DNA from: CAWAND01 sp963727915
Lineage (GTDB): Bacteria; Chloroflexota; Anaerolineae; Anaerolineales; E44-bin32
Direction of reading: 5' to 3'
NCBI GenBank assembly: GCA_963727915.1
Contig: CAVSID010000004.1
Coordinates: forward strand, 703,808-767,807
DNA: 64,000 nt
This document shows positions 37,112-45,893 of this stretch, in pieces. The position numbers were made by a program, and so were the translations under genes. The notes under the pieces are model-generated. The model worked only from the letters and a program-made list of their open reading frames with translations. It searched no databases and was not told the DNA's origin. Each line of letters opens with the position of its first letter. The stretch's first letter is position 1.

Positions 37112-37567
37112 TTAAGAAACACCGGTACAGTAGTTGTCAGAAAGAGGGATTGGCACAGCAATCGGGCCGGTGTCGCTAAGGCCTCCGCAGGATCTCACGG
37201 GAATCGTGCTATCGGGCGCCACCATTGGGGTGTACACGTTTGTTCCACTTGAAATCTTCGCTGGAGAAGTTACGTCCTTATGGTAGCAATAGTTCACACA
37301 CCCGTATCGGGCGGAGCCCGCCGCGTATTTGTTTGCCCCGGATTGATTGAGCGTTCTCTCCCACTCTGCATCACAGACCAGGGAGAATTTGTCTTCGACT
37401 CTCCCACCAGTAATTATCTTAGTCGGTCCTGTGCCCGCATCGCCACCGCACCCCATCGTTTGGGGATTCAGTCCCATGCAGGTGCTGCCATAGCAGCTCG
37501 CAGCAAGCGCACGAGAACTGGGCATCCAGACCGCAAAAAGGAATGCAGTCGCTGCCAGGATGACCAA
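37112..37567 (-). CDS. DUF2690-like secreted protein
   Basis: About 150 residues with a signal peptide (VILAATAFLFAVWMPSSRALAA) and an ASCYGSTCMGLNPQTMGCGGDA stretch, whose C-x4-C-x-G-x-NP-x4-GC pattern is that of DUF2690. Six more cysteines follow. The frame begins at a TTG right after an in-frame stop, and an ATG-initiated frame just upstream is out of phase, so a one-base indel near the start is possible. Confidence 0.6.
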   Translation of the reverse strand: MVILAATAFLFAVWMPSSRALAASCYGSTCMGLNPQTMGCGGDAGTGPTKIITGGRVEDKFSLVCDAEWERTLNQSGANKYAAGSARYGCVNYCYHKDVTSPAKISSGTNVYTPMVAPDSTIPVRSCGGLSDTGPIAVPIPLSDNYCTGVS

Positions 37568-37619
37568 GAAGATTCTGGAACCGTACTGAGAAGTGAATCA
37601 TAGGCATTTTAGCCCTCCA

Positions 37620-38524
37620 TATGGTGTAGACAAATTGCTGCGACTTTCATGAGAGGATTCGACGAGGTGTGCCGATGGCCCCCCCAACGTAACCCTCTTG
37701 GAGCGTGAATAGAGGTAGACTGAGATTGGTTGTTAGCTTGTACCCCCCAGACCTAGACAATTCCTGCACTGACGTGGCACCCCGAGAATACTCGCCTTTG
37801 GTGCAGGTCCGGGTGTCAACCCGGTGTCAAAACGCGGACGAACTAGGTCGAGGACCGGGTGACGGGGCAATGGCCATTTCGGGCAATTGCCCGAGACTTT
37901 TCCTTGCCGTTTCGCCTGCGTCATCCGTGCAAAGGAGAAGCTCAGTTGGTCAGTAAAGGGAGTTCCGGGAGATTGTTCCGAGAAATCCTTGTCAAGATCC
38001 TGTGCGCATTCTTTTTCGGTAATCTAGCCAGACCGTAGTGGTATCTGTCCTTGCCCTGATGCAGACGCGGTTCCGGCGGGGTCAGCCCATAGGCTAGCAC
38101 CTCCGGGTGGGATTATTGCCTCGCCTCCGGACAGGCCCCCAACAAGTGAGTTGATGAGACCGGCCCACAACCACGATTTCTAAGTTCATGCGTCTTTTCG
38201 TGAGCCACCGGCATTTGATTTCGGCTGATGGAATTAACCGCGGCTGAGATATCCGACCATGAACCGACAGCGGCCGAGGGCGTCAAGGCGCCCTCACAAC
38301 TCCTAAGCGAACGGAGGCAGTCAGCGGCCCTTCAGGACAAGGCACCGGTGTACTCGAAAGGCGCTCGCGTTGCAGAGATCCCAATTGGAACCGAGCCCTA
38401 GTTCCGAAGCTCGAGTCCGTTGTGGCCTATAATTGGTCTAGGAACCATTTCAGTTCCAGTTGGACGTGCACAGGGGAAGGGGGCAATTCTCATGATGGCC
38501 AGGCCTGGTGATGGTTCTGTAGCG
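37620..38524. other. Intergenic, no gene recognised
   Basis: About 900 bp between the DUF2690-like gene and the left end of the IS3-type element. No open frame shows a ribosome-binding site with protein-like composition, and no tRNA or repeat was recognised. Base composition is slightly lower in G+C than in the operons. Confidence 0.4.
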
Positions 38525-38892
38525 TGTCAGAACTCGTGAGACAAGACTGGAGCTTAAACAAGTAGAGACTTTTCGGCCGGAAGTCGGTTAACACAACAAA
38601 GGAGAAGCTCATGGCCGAGAAGAAGTCTACTGCAGAAGCGACGGTGAAGAACATCCGCCGCAACACCCGCAAGAAGTACAGCGCCGAAGAGAAGATCCGG
38701 ATCGTGATCGAGGGGTTGCGGGGTGACCTGACGGTGGCGGCGCTCTGTCGTCGGGAGGGCATCAACCAGAATTCGTACTACAAGTGGTCAAAAGAGTTCC
38801 TGGAAGCCGGGAAGCACCGCCTGGCTGGAGACACCCAGCGTCAGGCCACCAGCGAAGAGGTCAAGGAACTGCGGAAGGAACTCGACCAGCTC

Positions 38893-38918
38893 ACGTGTGC
38901 CTGCGGCCCAGTGCAGGC
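38893..38918 (+). repeat. Palindromic mini-insertion 1 in orfA
   Basis: 26 extra nt between codons for KELDQL and the restored zipper. TGCCTGC (38898-38904) and GCAGGCA (38913-38919) form a perfect 7-bp inverted repeat. Confidence 0.6.
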
Positions 38919-38960
38919 AAGCTGTTGGTGGCGGAGCTGTCCCTGAAGAACCGGGTGCTC

Positions 38961-38987
38961 ACACCTGCCCTGGCGGGCGGTGCCAGG
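38961..38987 (+). repeat. Palindromic mini-insertion 2 in orfA
   Basis: 27 extra nt after KNRVL. It contains CCTGCCCTGG, and CCCTGGC (38968-38974) pairs perfectly with GCCAGGG (38982-38988). It matches mini-insertion 3 at 20 of 25 positions. Confidence 0.65.
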
Positions 38988-39216
38988 GAAAAAAGCTTGC
39001 TGGGATTGGGGGACGAAACGTGGAACGAATGATCCGCAGAACCCCCGAGGAGAAGATGGAGATCATCCATCTGGTGGAGCACTCCGATCTCTCCATCAGG
39101 AAGACCTGCGCCGAACTGGATGTGGCACGCAGCACCTTTTACCGCTGGTACAGCCGGTATCAGGAGGAAGGCTTCGATGGCTTGATGGACAGGCAGCCTG
39201 AGCCGAGGCAGTTCTG

Positions 39217-39241
39217 CCTGCCCTGGTGGGTCAGGCCAGGG
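39217..39241 (+). repeat. Palindromic mini-insertion 3 in orfB
   Basis: 25 extra nt between the RQF and NRIPPP blocks. Starts CCTGCCCTGG, ends CCAGGG; CCCTGG and CCAGGG are the arms. Closest relative of the insertion in the half-tRNA at 29325. Confidence 0.65.
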
Positions 39242-39524
39242 GAACCGGATTCCTCCTCCTGTCTCAGATCAGATCGTTGCCCTGGCTCTTGCCCATCCGG
39301 AGAAATCCCCGCGGCAGATCGCCTGGCTTTTCACCGATCAACAAGGCTATTTCGTCTCGGAATCCAGCGTGTATCGCATCCTGAAGGGCTTCGACCTGGT
39401 CCAGAGCCCGGTCTTCCAGATGGTGCCTGCCCGGGAGAAGTTCGAAAAGCCCACCCAGCGAGTGCACGAGCTGTGGCAGACCGACTTCACCCAGTTCAAG
39501 GTCTTCAACCACTGGGGGTGGTAC

Positions 39525-39547
39525 CCTGGACTGCGTCTAGGGCAGGC
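39525..39547 (-). repeat. Palindromic mini-insertion 4 in orfB
   Basis: 23 extra nt inside the WGWYYLSS block. On the minus strand it reads CCTGCCCT at the start and CCAGGG at the end (the final G overlaps flanking sequence). Confidence 0.6.
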
Positions 39548-39795
39548 TACCTTTCCTCGATCCTGGATGACTACTCCCGCTACATCATTGCCTGGAGGCT
39601 TTCCAGCAGCATGGGGTCGGATGACGTTGAAGAGACCTTGAAGATGGCACTGGACAAAGCCGGGCTGGAAACGGCCCGGGTGCGCCACCGGCCGCGGCTG
39701 CTCTCGGACAATGGCCCCGCCTATCTTTCCAAGGATCTGGCCACATTTCTCCAACGCAAGCAGATGGATCACGTACGCGGTGCGCCCTATCACCC

Positions 39796-39818
39796 GAATG
39801 CCCCAATCACTCTTGGGG
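39796..39818 (+). repeat. Palindromic mini-insertion 5 in orfB
   Basis: 23 extra nt between YHP and the MTQGKIER-like block. CCCCAA-TCACTC-TTGGGG is a perfect 6-bp palindrome. Its arms differ from the CCTGCCCT type. Confidence 0.55.
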
Positions 39819-39856
39819 TGACCCAGGGCAAAATCGAGCGCTGGCACCGGTCGATG

Positions 39857-39880
39857 ACGAGTCCCTGCGCTCGTCCAGGG
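39857..39880 (+). repeat. Palindromic mini-insertion 6 in orfB
   Basis: 24 extra nt between WHRSM and KNVVRLENYY. TCCCTG and CAGGGA are perfect arms around CGCTCGTC. Confidence 0.6.
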
Positions 39881-40314
39881 AAGAACGTTGTCCGGTTGGA
39901 GAACTACTACTCCCCATCAGAACTTGAAGCCGCCATCGGGGCTTTCGTGAAGTACTACAACAACGCCCGGTACCATGAGGCGCTGGACAATCTGACCCCA
40001 GCCGACGTCTACTTTAGGCGAGCAGAGGAGGTCAAAGGTCGACGGGACGAGATCAAGCGCAGGACCCTGCAGTCACGCCGAAGGAATCATTTCCGGCAGC
40101 AGAGGGCATATACTCCAGGGTAGCGGGGGACCGAAAAGACTCTACTTGCGGAGCCAAGCTTCTGTCCCAATTGTTCTGAGGACATACAATCATGAACCAT
40201 CCCCCTGGCGCGGAACTGGCTCAGTAGATCTGTGGGCACACTAATTGAACAACTCAGGCACTTTGTTTGCACCCTGGTACGTTGAGACCGGGGTTGAATC
40301 CGCAAACCCAGCTA

Positions 40315-41115
40315 CTAGAAGAGGGTCCGTACGAGCAGAAGGCTCCCCGCCCCAGCTACGATTGAGAACCCATATGCAATGACCAACGCCTCCAACGGCC
40401 CTCCAGTCTGGACTATGAATCTGAATCCTACCGAGAAAGCAACACAGTTGATCTCAGAACTAACAAGCAATGCGGGAACAATGGATTGGGAGAATTCCAG
40501 GTCAATCGTCTTCGAAGTGACCAGGAGTGTGGACACAATTACTGCAGGGAATGTGGAAAACACACCGCCCAATAGTGCACCCCCGAAACGGCTGAGGATG
40601 ACCGCACTGCCCACAATCGCGCCCCCGAACACAGCCCTCCCTAGCATCTGAAACAAGGAGTGGTGAAGCTCGACGCCTGCCGACGGGCGAACTCGAAGAG
40701 GACCCATGAGCAGACAAATACCTGACACAACGATTAATGACCAGACGCCGATGGCCCATTCAAATGATGACGGGGTGATCATGAAGAGTAACCCCTGGGC
40801 ACCACACCAAATCAAGATCGACCCTGCAATGGCCGACGGCAAACCTCTTTGGGCTAAAAGGAGGAACGAGATAAGAAAGAATACGTTGGCTGCCATGGCT
40901 AACGGAAAGGCCGTCGCGGCATCAAAGGCGACCTTGGGTCCTTGGGCAACCGCGATGAAGAACAATGCCACCGGTGCAGTTGCCGGGAGCCCCGCAATGA
41001 GACCCCCGACTTTGCTTCCAAATCGCTCGGCGCAGAACGTGGCACCTGCGATCCAAACACCTCCCACGACCCCGCTGGCGGCCACCTTAGTGACAAACGG
41101 GTCCATGCCTAGCAT
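40315..41115 (-). CDS. Multi-spanning membrane protein with internal repeat (DUF3147-like)
   Basis: 266 residues with about eight membrane helices in two similar halves: GSKVGGLIAGLPATAPVALF near 33 and GGALLGGVFSTFPAVIVST near 178. The pseudo-symmetric layout suggests a small transporter. Residues between are hydrophobic with few charges. I associate the G-G-x2-AGLP/STFP pattern with DUF3147-type proteins, at modest confidence. Frame intact. Confidence 0.55.
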   Translation of the reverse strand: MLGMDPFVTKVAASGVVGGVWIAGATFCAERFGSKVGGLIAGLPATAPVALFFIAVAQGPKVAFDAATAFPLAMAANVFFLISFLLLAQRGLPSAIAGSILIWCGAQGLLFMITPSSFEWAIGVWSLIVVSGICLLMGPLRVRPSAGVELHHSLFQMLGRAVFGGAIVGSAVILSRFGGALLGGVFSTFPAVIVSTLLVTSKTIDLEFSQSIVPALLVSSEINCVAFSVGFRFIVQTGGPLEALVIAYGFSIVAGAGSLLLVRTLF

Positions 41116-41188
41116 TCCATGAGCCGAACCGGGAATTCCGAATTATTAGGTCATCACTCAATCCCACATTCAAAATCCCAGCCGGATT

Positions 41189-42136
41189 TCACATCTCTTT
41201 CAAGCGGGGGATGATCTCGTTGGCAAGAAGCTCAACCTGCTGGGGTTGGTAGCGATATGGGATGAAAATGATCCGGTCCAATTCGGTTTCCATATACCCC
41301 CTCAGTTGCTCCACACATTCCTCCACTGTGCCCCTGACTGCGTGTTCCACGGTTAAATCGCTCCATCCGGCGAAATCCCATTCAGTGGTCAGCCAGTGTC
41401 GCATCTCTTTGTCGGCCTCTTCTTCTGGAGGGCCAACATATATGGCCACCTGGTTGGTTGCCGTCAGCTCGGACGGATCTCGTCCAGCCTCCTTGGCGAA
41501 GCGTTTGATCTTCTCCCAAGACTTATTGAATCCATCCGGTGTGTACGCATAGGTGAGCCAACCGTCAGACTTCTCGGCGACCCGGCGAAGGACTTTGTCC
41601 ACATAGCCTCCGATAAGGACCGGCGGGCGCGGGTGCTGGTACGGAGGCGGCACACAGACGGCATCTCGCAGATTCAGTTCATCCACCTGTATCGTCACCG
41701 GTTCCCCCGACCAGAGATTGAGGATGATATCAAGGTTCCTCTCGAAGATCCTGCCACGTTTCTTGAAAGGAATCCCCGCAGCATCAAACTCGCGCGAGTA
41801 CCATCCTGATGCGGCCCCGAGGATCAGGCGCCCCTTGGAAATCTGATCGACGCTCGCCATTGTCTTGGCGGCCCAGACGGGATTGCGGAGTGGGAGAATC
41901 AGGATTCCTGTCCCTAGCTTGATCTCAGTCGTGCGGCCTGCAATTGCTGTTATTGTCGTGAACGCTTCAAGAATGGGGAAGTTAGGATCAACACCTAAGA
42001 GCAAATGATCAAATACCCATAACAATTCAAACCCCAGTTCCTCCGCTCGGGCAGAATATCGGAGGATTTCATCCACGTCGGGGATCTCGTTGGGACCTAC
42101 GAAGTTCCTCACTGCCAGTCCGAATTTGTCGGCCAT
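41189..42136 (-). CDS. LLM-class F420/flavin-dependent oxidoreductase
   Basis: 315-residue luciferase-like TIM barrel: RAEELGFELLWVFDHLLLG, TEIKLGTGILILPLRNPVWAAKTMASVDQISKGRLILGAASGW (in overlapping pieces), RPPVLIGGYVDKVLRRVAEKSDGW. The GT-G-I-L-x8-P and G-R-L-x-LG-x-ASG motifs are those of F420/FMN-dependent monooxygenases and reductases. It ends the operon begun by the CoA-transferase genes and may act on the same substrate family. Confidence 0.88.
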   Translation of the reverse strand: MADKFGLAVRNFVGPNEIPDVDEILRYSARAEELGFELLWVFDHLLLGVDPNFPILEAFTTITAIAGRTTEIKLGTGILILPLRNPVWAAKTMASVDQISKGRLILGAASGWYSREFDAAGIPFKKRGRIFERNLDIILNLWSGEPVTIQVDELNLRDAVCVPPPYQHPRPPVLIGGYVDKVLRRVAEKSDGWLTYAYTPDGFNKSWEKIKRFAKEAGRDPSELTATNQVAIYVGPPEEEADKEMRHWLTTEWDFAGWSDLTVEHAVRGTVEECVEQLRGYMETELDRIIFIPYRYQPQQVELLANEIIPRLKEM

Positions 42137-42153
42137 TCCAAATCTCCTTTCGG

Positions 42154-42917
42154 TTACAGGAATCGCATCTCCGGGTCTAGTTCACGTAGCGTCTCAAGCT
42201 CTTTCCGCGTCGGTGGTTCCGTAAAGGGAACCTCATCCGTCACCAAGAGCTCGAACCCTGTGTTCTCCAAAACTTGGTCTAGATCGACACCAGGGTGGAG
42301 ACACTCCAGGGTAGCAGCCTTTGTCTTGGGGTCGAAGCCCATCAGGCACAAATCGGTAACGACGAACTCACACCTCCAAAGATTAGGCCTGCGTTTCTAC
42401 GGCTGTCTCCCCCGTCAAGAAACCCGGGGCTGGTTACGAAATCGACCCTAGGGACGAAGCGCCGTTTCTCGTGCACAGTTACTAGAATCGTTTCCCGGCA
42501 CAAAGAAATGATGTCGTTTGCCCCTCCGCTCCCGGGAAGTCTGACCTTCGGATGCTCGTATGTCCCTACAACGGTTGTATTGACATTGCCAAACCGATCA
42601 ATTTGGGCGCCTCCCATAAACCCTGCGTCCAAGAAGCCACGTTGGGTCAGGAGGAAGATGTCATTGATTCCTACCAGCATCTGTGCCCGGTGGGCAATGC
42701 GCATCTCATTCGTCGAAATTGGCAACCTCCCAGGTATGACTTGTGGCCCAATGGAGCCCCCTTCTACGATGATCGTCAGGCCCGGTGTATGGGTCTGTTT
42801 GGCAAGAATGGCCGCCAAGAGAGGGATACCCACTCCGGCGAAGATTGTGTTCCTGCCTTTCATCTGTCGGCTGGCCATCACGGAGAGCAGTTCTGTCGAT
42901 GTGTAAGCTTCCATCAC
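42154..42917 (-). CDS. CoA-transferase subunit B (GctB/IpdB-like), one frameshift
   Basis: About 254 residues. The N-terminal part (MMEAYTSTELLSVMASRQMKG..., TIIVEGGSIGP with the probable catalytic Glu near 52, SGGANDIISL) continues after a shift near 42380 into CLMGFDPKTKAATLECLHPGVDLDQVLENTGFELL in another frame, the family C-terminus. The ATG overlaps the stop of subunit A (ATGA). Together the subunits would exchange CoA between an acyl-CoA and a dicarboxylate or ring-cleavage acid. Confidence 0.85.
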
Positions 42918-43864
42918 GACACCAACTCCCTGGCAAAACGGGCCTGTTGTTCAATCAAGTCTGGCTCAAAGAGAGACATGTATTCCTCGTGGTCTTTCAC
43001 ACCGAAGACATACCTGTCCAAGTACTCGAGAATGGCCGACGTGCCCTTTGCTTTGATTTCGTCAACATAAGTGTCATAGTGGGTGAAGTCCGCCTCGTAG
43101 AGACCGTGGACTTCGTGAGGAAATGCGCCAAAGGGAACGTGAACCACCGCATCGACCATGAAGCCCGGAATCGCTGTCCGGTCCGGATGTGTCCGGATAT
43201 CCTCCTCGTCAATGATCTCTTCGGCCGTCACCAACACGCTAGTGGAGGCAGCGGCGATCTCAAAGTCCATGAATGGGTAGCCATCAATCTGGGAGTTGCC
43301 AAATCGGTCGGCCCGGTGGACATGGATCAGAGCGACGTCAGGAAACAGGGCGGGCACGAGGTTGACGGTCTCTCCGGTAAACGGGCATGTCATGGTCTTG
43401 CAGTTGGTCACACGCGCCAAGTCGGAACCGAGCATGGTGAATGTGGGCAAGAAGGGAATCCCCATGGCACCGGCCCTGTAGCGCATGCCTAGCCCCATGT
43501 GGCTCCAGTCCTCCAGCTGAAGCGTACCCCCCTCACCCTTCTCGCGTAGAATGCGGGAGATCCCCCAAGGCAATCCAATCCCCAGCCAACTTGTAATGAC
43601 GTTCTCGACTGCATCCAACGCCATGAACCATTCACCCTCATAGCACATGAGGTTCTTGGAGATGGTCAGTTCCTTCCGCTTCTGCCGTATGATCTCCATG
43701 ACAAGGGCCAACGGGGTGCGAGTGAACATACAGCCTCCGATGGCCACATGATCTCCGTCCTTGACAATCTCGACGGCTTCCTTGAGAGATGTGAGCTTTT
43801 CTACCGAGGCAAGCGATTTTTCGCCGAGCCGCCGCCTCGCTTCAATAAAGTCTGCCGTTTTCAA
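42914..43864 (-). CDS. CoA-transferase subunit A (GctA/IpdA-like)
   Basis: 316 residues: VKDGDHVAIGGCMFTRTPLALVMEIIRQ, LTISKNLMCYEGEWFMALDAVENVITSWLG and ALIHVHRADRFGNSQIDG are CoA-transferase family I/glutaconate-type motifs. The group includes glutaconate CoA-transferase and steroid-ring IpdA. It is the first gene of a three-gene operon with subunit B and the LLM enzyme, reading away from the creatininase-like gene. Confidence 0.88.
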   Translation of the reverse strand: MKTADFIEARRRLGEKSLASVEKLTSLKEAVEIVKDGDHVAIGGCMFTRTPLALVMEIIRQKRKELTISKNLMCYEGEWFMALDAVENVITSWLGIGLPWGISRILREKGEGGTLQLEDWSHMGLGMRYRAGAMGIPFLPTFTMLGSDLARVTNCKTMTCPFTGETVNLVPALFPDVALIHVHRADRFGNSQIDGYPFMDFEIAAASTSVLVTAEEIIDEEDIRTHPDRTAIPGFMVDAVVHVPFGAFPHEVHGLYEADFTHYDTYVDEIKAKGTSAILEYLDRYVFGVKDHEEYMSLFEPDLIEQQARFARELVS

Positions 43865-44099
43865 GATCTACACTCCTTCTCTCACAGGCCGGTACCGAAA
43901 GGCCCAGACCAAGGCACTCCATTGGAAGTACAATGTGAAACGTCTAGGATATGGACTACCCGCGTTCGGTCTCTGACGGAGTTCACGATTCCCTGCCCGT
44001 CCCCTCCTCCAGACAACGAAAACGGCCACCCTATGGGAGGTGTTGCCTACAGAGATATCCGGCAACATCCAGCTCCCGAATTTCACCAGGAGGATCGAA

Positions 44100-44858
44100 A
44101 TGACATGGCTTCAAGACATGAAATGGCCCGATGTGGAGGCCTATCTGAAGGAAAAGGACTTGATTCTCCTCCCGGTGGGGAGTACGGAACAGCATGCCAG
44201 ACACGCTCCCTTGGGAACCGACACGCTTATCGCTATTCACCTTGCGGAAGACGCCAGCATCCAGACAAAGGTGATCGTTGCGCCGCCGCTGTGGTTTGGC
44301 TGGAGCCCTCACCATCTTGTACTCCCTGGCAGCATCAGCATTCGGGCGAAAGTCCTCCAGGACCTCATGTTTGATGTAGTTGGTTCCCTGGCCAAGCACG
44401 GATTCGGCCGCTTTGTGATCGTCAATGGGCACCGGATAACCAACCTGCCTTGGATGCAGATTGCGGCCGAGAGAGCCCAAACCGAGCTGAAGGTCAGGGT
44501 CAGAATCTTCGATCCCGCTTTCATGGAGAAGGAAATTGCCGACGAACTCGGCTTTGGACCGGTGGGACACGCCGAGGAGATTGAGACATCCCAGCTTCTG
44601 TACATCGAGCCTGACCTGATCGACCTCTCTAAGGCCGTGGACTCGGACCCACACGATACACCCCTCTACCAAGTTGACCCACGCTTTGCCGAAGACACAC
44701 TTTGCTACGTTCCAAGCACTCAGGAGCAAATGCAAGAGATCGTGGCAAGAACGGGCGGCAGCACTGGCCACCCTACCAAGTCGAATCCCGAGTCCGGGGC
44801 AAAGCTTCACGAACATCTTGTTCAGCGTCTTGTTCAGGTTATCAGCCAGTTTGAGTAA
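44100..44858 (+). CDS. Creatininase-family amidohydrolase
   Basis: 252 residues from the ATG at 44100, which has AGGAGG upstream; the frame is open further without homology. LLPVGSTEQHARHAPLGTDTLIA carries the metal-binding E-QH...D set, IVNGHRITN the next conserved block, and GHAEEIETSQLLYIEPDLI the final Glu region. One change, H-AE-EIETS where creatininases usually have HAG-E-x-ETS, is worth noting. Family members open cyclic amides (creatinine, lactams). Divergent from the CoA-transferase operon. Confidence 0.85.
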   Translation: MTWLQDMKWPDVEAYLKEKDLILLPVGSTEQHARHAPLGTDTLIAIHLAEDASIQTKVIVAPPLWFGWSPHHLVLPGSISIRAKVLQDLMFDVVGSLAKHGFGRFVIVNGHRITNLPWMQIAAERAQTELKVRVRIFDPAFMEKEIADELGFGPVGHAEEIETSQLLYIEPDLIDLSKAVDSDPHDTPLYQVDPRFAEDTLCYVPSTQEQMQEIVARTGGSTGHPTKSNPESGAKLHEHLVQRLVQVISQFE

Positions 44859-44902
44859 GCCTCCAACTCGGCCTCGTGCCTGAAGTCGCCTTGGCGCAAT
44901 GC

Positions 44903-45697
44903 CTACTGGCGTTTGGGTAGATAGCCCATAGCTACGCTTGCCTCGGCCGCAGCTTTGCAGACCCACTCACTCCACAAGCGACGTTCCTCGGACTTCACTC
45001 GAAAGAACGGTGCGAAGATGCTAATCGCACCCTCAGGATTACCGCTCAGCCCCCGAATAGCAGCAGCCGTGGCCCAGACCCCCATTTCTGATTCCTGTTC
45101 ATCCAGAGCGTATCCTTCCCGGCGCACTGAGTCGAGAGCTTCCAGAAGGCCAGTAAGCGTAGATATCGTGAAAGGGGTTAAGGTTTCCAAGACGTTGGAT
45201 GGATACAGGTCGCTAATGCCCTCATCGGTCAGGCAGGCCAGCATCGCCTTGCCTGAGCCGGTTGCGTGAGCACCCAGCCTTGTCCCGACCGGATTGACGA
45301 CCTGGACCTGGCCGTCAGCTGTTCGCTTATCGATGAATACGATCTCAACCCCCTCCAGGATCGTCAGGCTTACGGTCTCCCTGGTGACGCGTCGAAGCCA
45401 GTCCATAGCGTGGGAAGCCGCGGTCAGCAGGTCCGTCCGGGATCGAAACGCTGCTGCTAACCTACCAAGCCGCGGCCCAAGGCGATACCTGAGGCTGAAC
45501 TGGTCCCTTACAAGGTATCCAGAATCCAGGAGTGTCGCAGCCAGTGCATGCGCGCTGCTTGCCGGCAGGTCGAGCTCCCCGGCTATTTCACTCAACGTGA
45601 AACCGTCCACAAAATCACCGATAAGTTCGAGCATCGCCAGTGCACGCCTAGCGGATCGAACCTGTCCAGAGGCAGAAGAGGTGTTACCCTTGCTCAA
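44903..45697 (-). CDS. IclR-family transcriptional regulator
   Basis: 264 residues: an N-terminal winged helix (SARRALAMLELIGDFVDGFTLSEIAG in pieces, ELDLPASSAHALAATLLDSGYL) and a GAF-like effector domain (TRETVSLTILEGVEIVFIDK, GTRLGAHATGSGKAMLACL, GYALDEQESEMGVWATAAAIRG). Divergent from hyuA and convergent with the creatininase-like gene, so it probably governs both flanking operons. Confidence 0.92.
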   Translation of the reverse strand: MSKGNTSSASGQVRSARRALAMLELIGDFVDGFTLSEIAGELDLPASSAHALAATLLDSGYLVRDQFSLRYRLGPRLGRLAAAFRSRTDLLTAASHAMDWLRRVTRETVSLTILEGVEIVFIDKRTADGQVQVVNPVGTRLGAHATGSGKAMLACLTDEGISDLYPSNVLETLTPFTISTLTGLLEALDSVRREGYALDEQESEMGVWATAAAIRGLSGNPEGAISIFAPFFRVKSEERRLWSEWVCKAAAEASVAMGYLPKRQ

Positions 45698-45751
45698 AGT
45701 GGGTATCCCTAGCGCCGACGGGGCATTGCACGAATGAATTGGCGCGTTTCA

Positions 45752-45765
45752 TGTATACGAATACA
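45752..45765. promoter_or_regulatory. Candidate IclR operator upstream of hyuA
   Basis: TGTAT-ACGA-ATACA is a perfect 5-bp inverted repeat in the A+T-rich gap between the divergent iclR-like gene and hyuA. Position and symmetry suit an IclR-type operator; not verified. Confidence 0.45.
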
Positions 45766-45893
45766 ATTCAGAACCATGAATAGTATATCATCAGCCGCCC
45801 TCTGGTCAAGCTAATCCCTCTTCAGCCTCGGGCCCGAAGGCCTATAATCATCCTAACGACTGACGAGGTATCTCCTTAGATGGAGTTGAATTA

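Larger units (their letters stand above)
38611..39032 (+). pseudogene. IS3-type orfA (HTH), interrupted by two mini-elements
   Basis: From MAEKKSTAEATVKNIRRNTRKKYSAEEK the protein is a typical IS3 OrfA with an HTH (LTVAALCRREGINQNSYYKWSKEFLEAG) up to KELDQL. Two insertions (26 nt and 27 nt) then disrupt the leucine-zipper part. Removing both restores an LVAELSLKNRVL... KSLLGLGDE-type ending that stops where orfB starts (ATGA). Confidence 0.75.
39029..40123 (+). pseudogene. IS3-type orfB (DDE transposase), interrupted by mini-elements
   Basis: The open frame carries an N-terminal HTH (EKMEIIHLVEHSDLSIRKTCAEL) and rve/DDE integrase parts: ELWQTDFTQFK (first D), LLSDNGPAYLSKDL (second D) and GKIERWHRS (E). 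Four short insertions (39217, 39525, 39796, 39857) separate conserved blocks: RQF and NRIPPPVSDQ; HWGWY and YLSSILDDYSRY; YHP and TQGKIERWH; RSM and KNVVRLENYY. Frame changes accompany some of them. Confidence 0.75.
38525..40184 (+). mobile_element. Degenerate IS3-family insertion sequence
   Basis: About 1.66 kb. Ends are imperfect inverted repeats beginning TGTC: left from 38525, right ending GGACA at 40184. An inner 18-bp match CAAGTAGAGACTTTTCGG (38559-38576) is inverted at 40131-40148 with one difference. Inside are orfA and orfB in IS3 arrangement. No clear target duplication is seen. The element is interrupted by up to six short palindromic insertions and is unlikely to be active. Confidence 0.8.

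Noticed and set aside
38893..39880. CRISPR-like array
   Set aside because: The short palindromes are irregularly spaced (68 to about 310 nt), diverged, and sit inside transposase codons; no cas genes are in the window.
44031..44966. 311-codon open frame on the minus strand
   Set aside because: Antisense to the creatininase-family gene, which has a ribosome-binding site and metal motifs.
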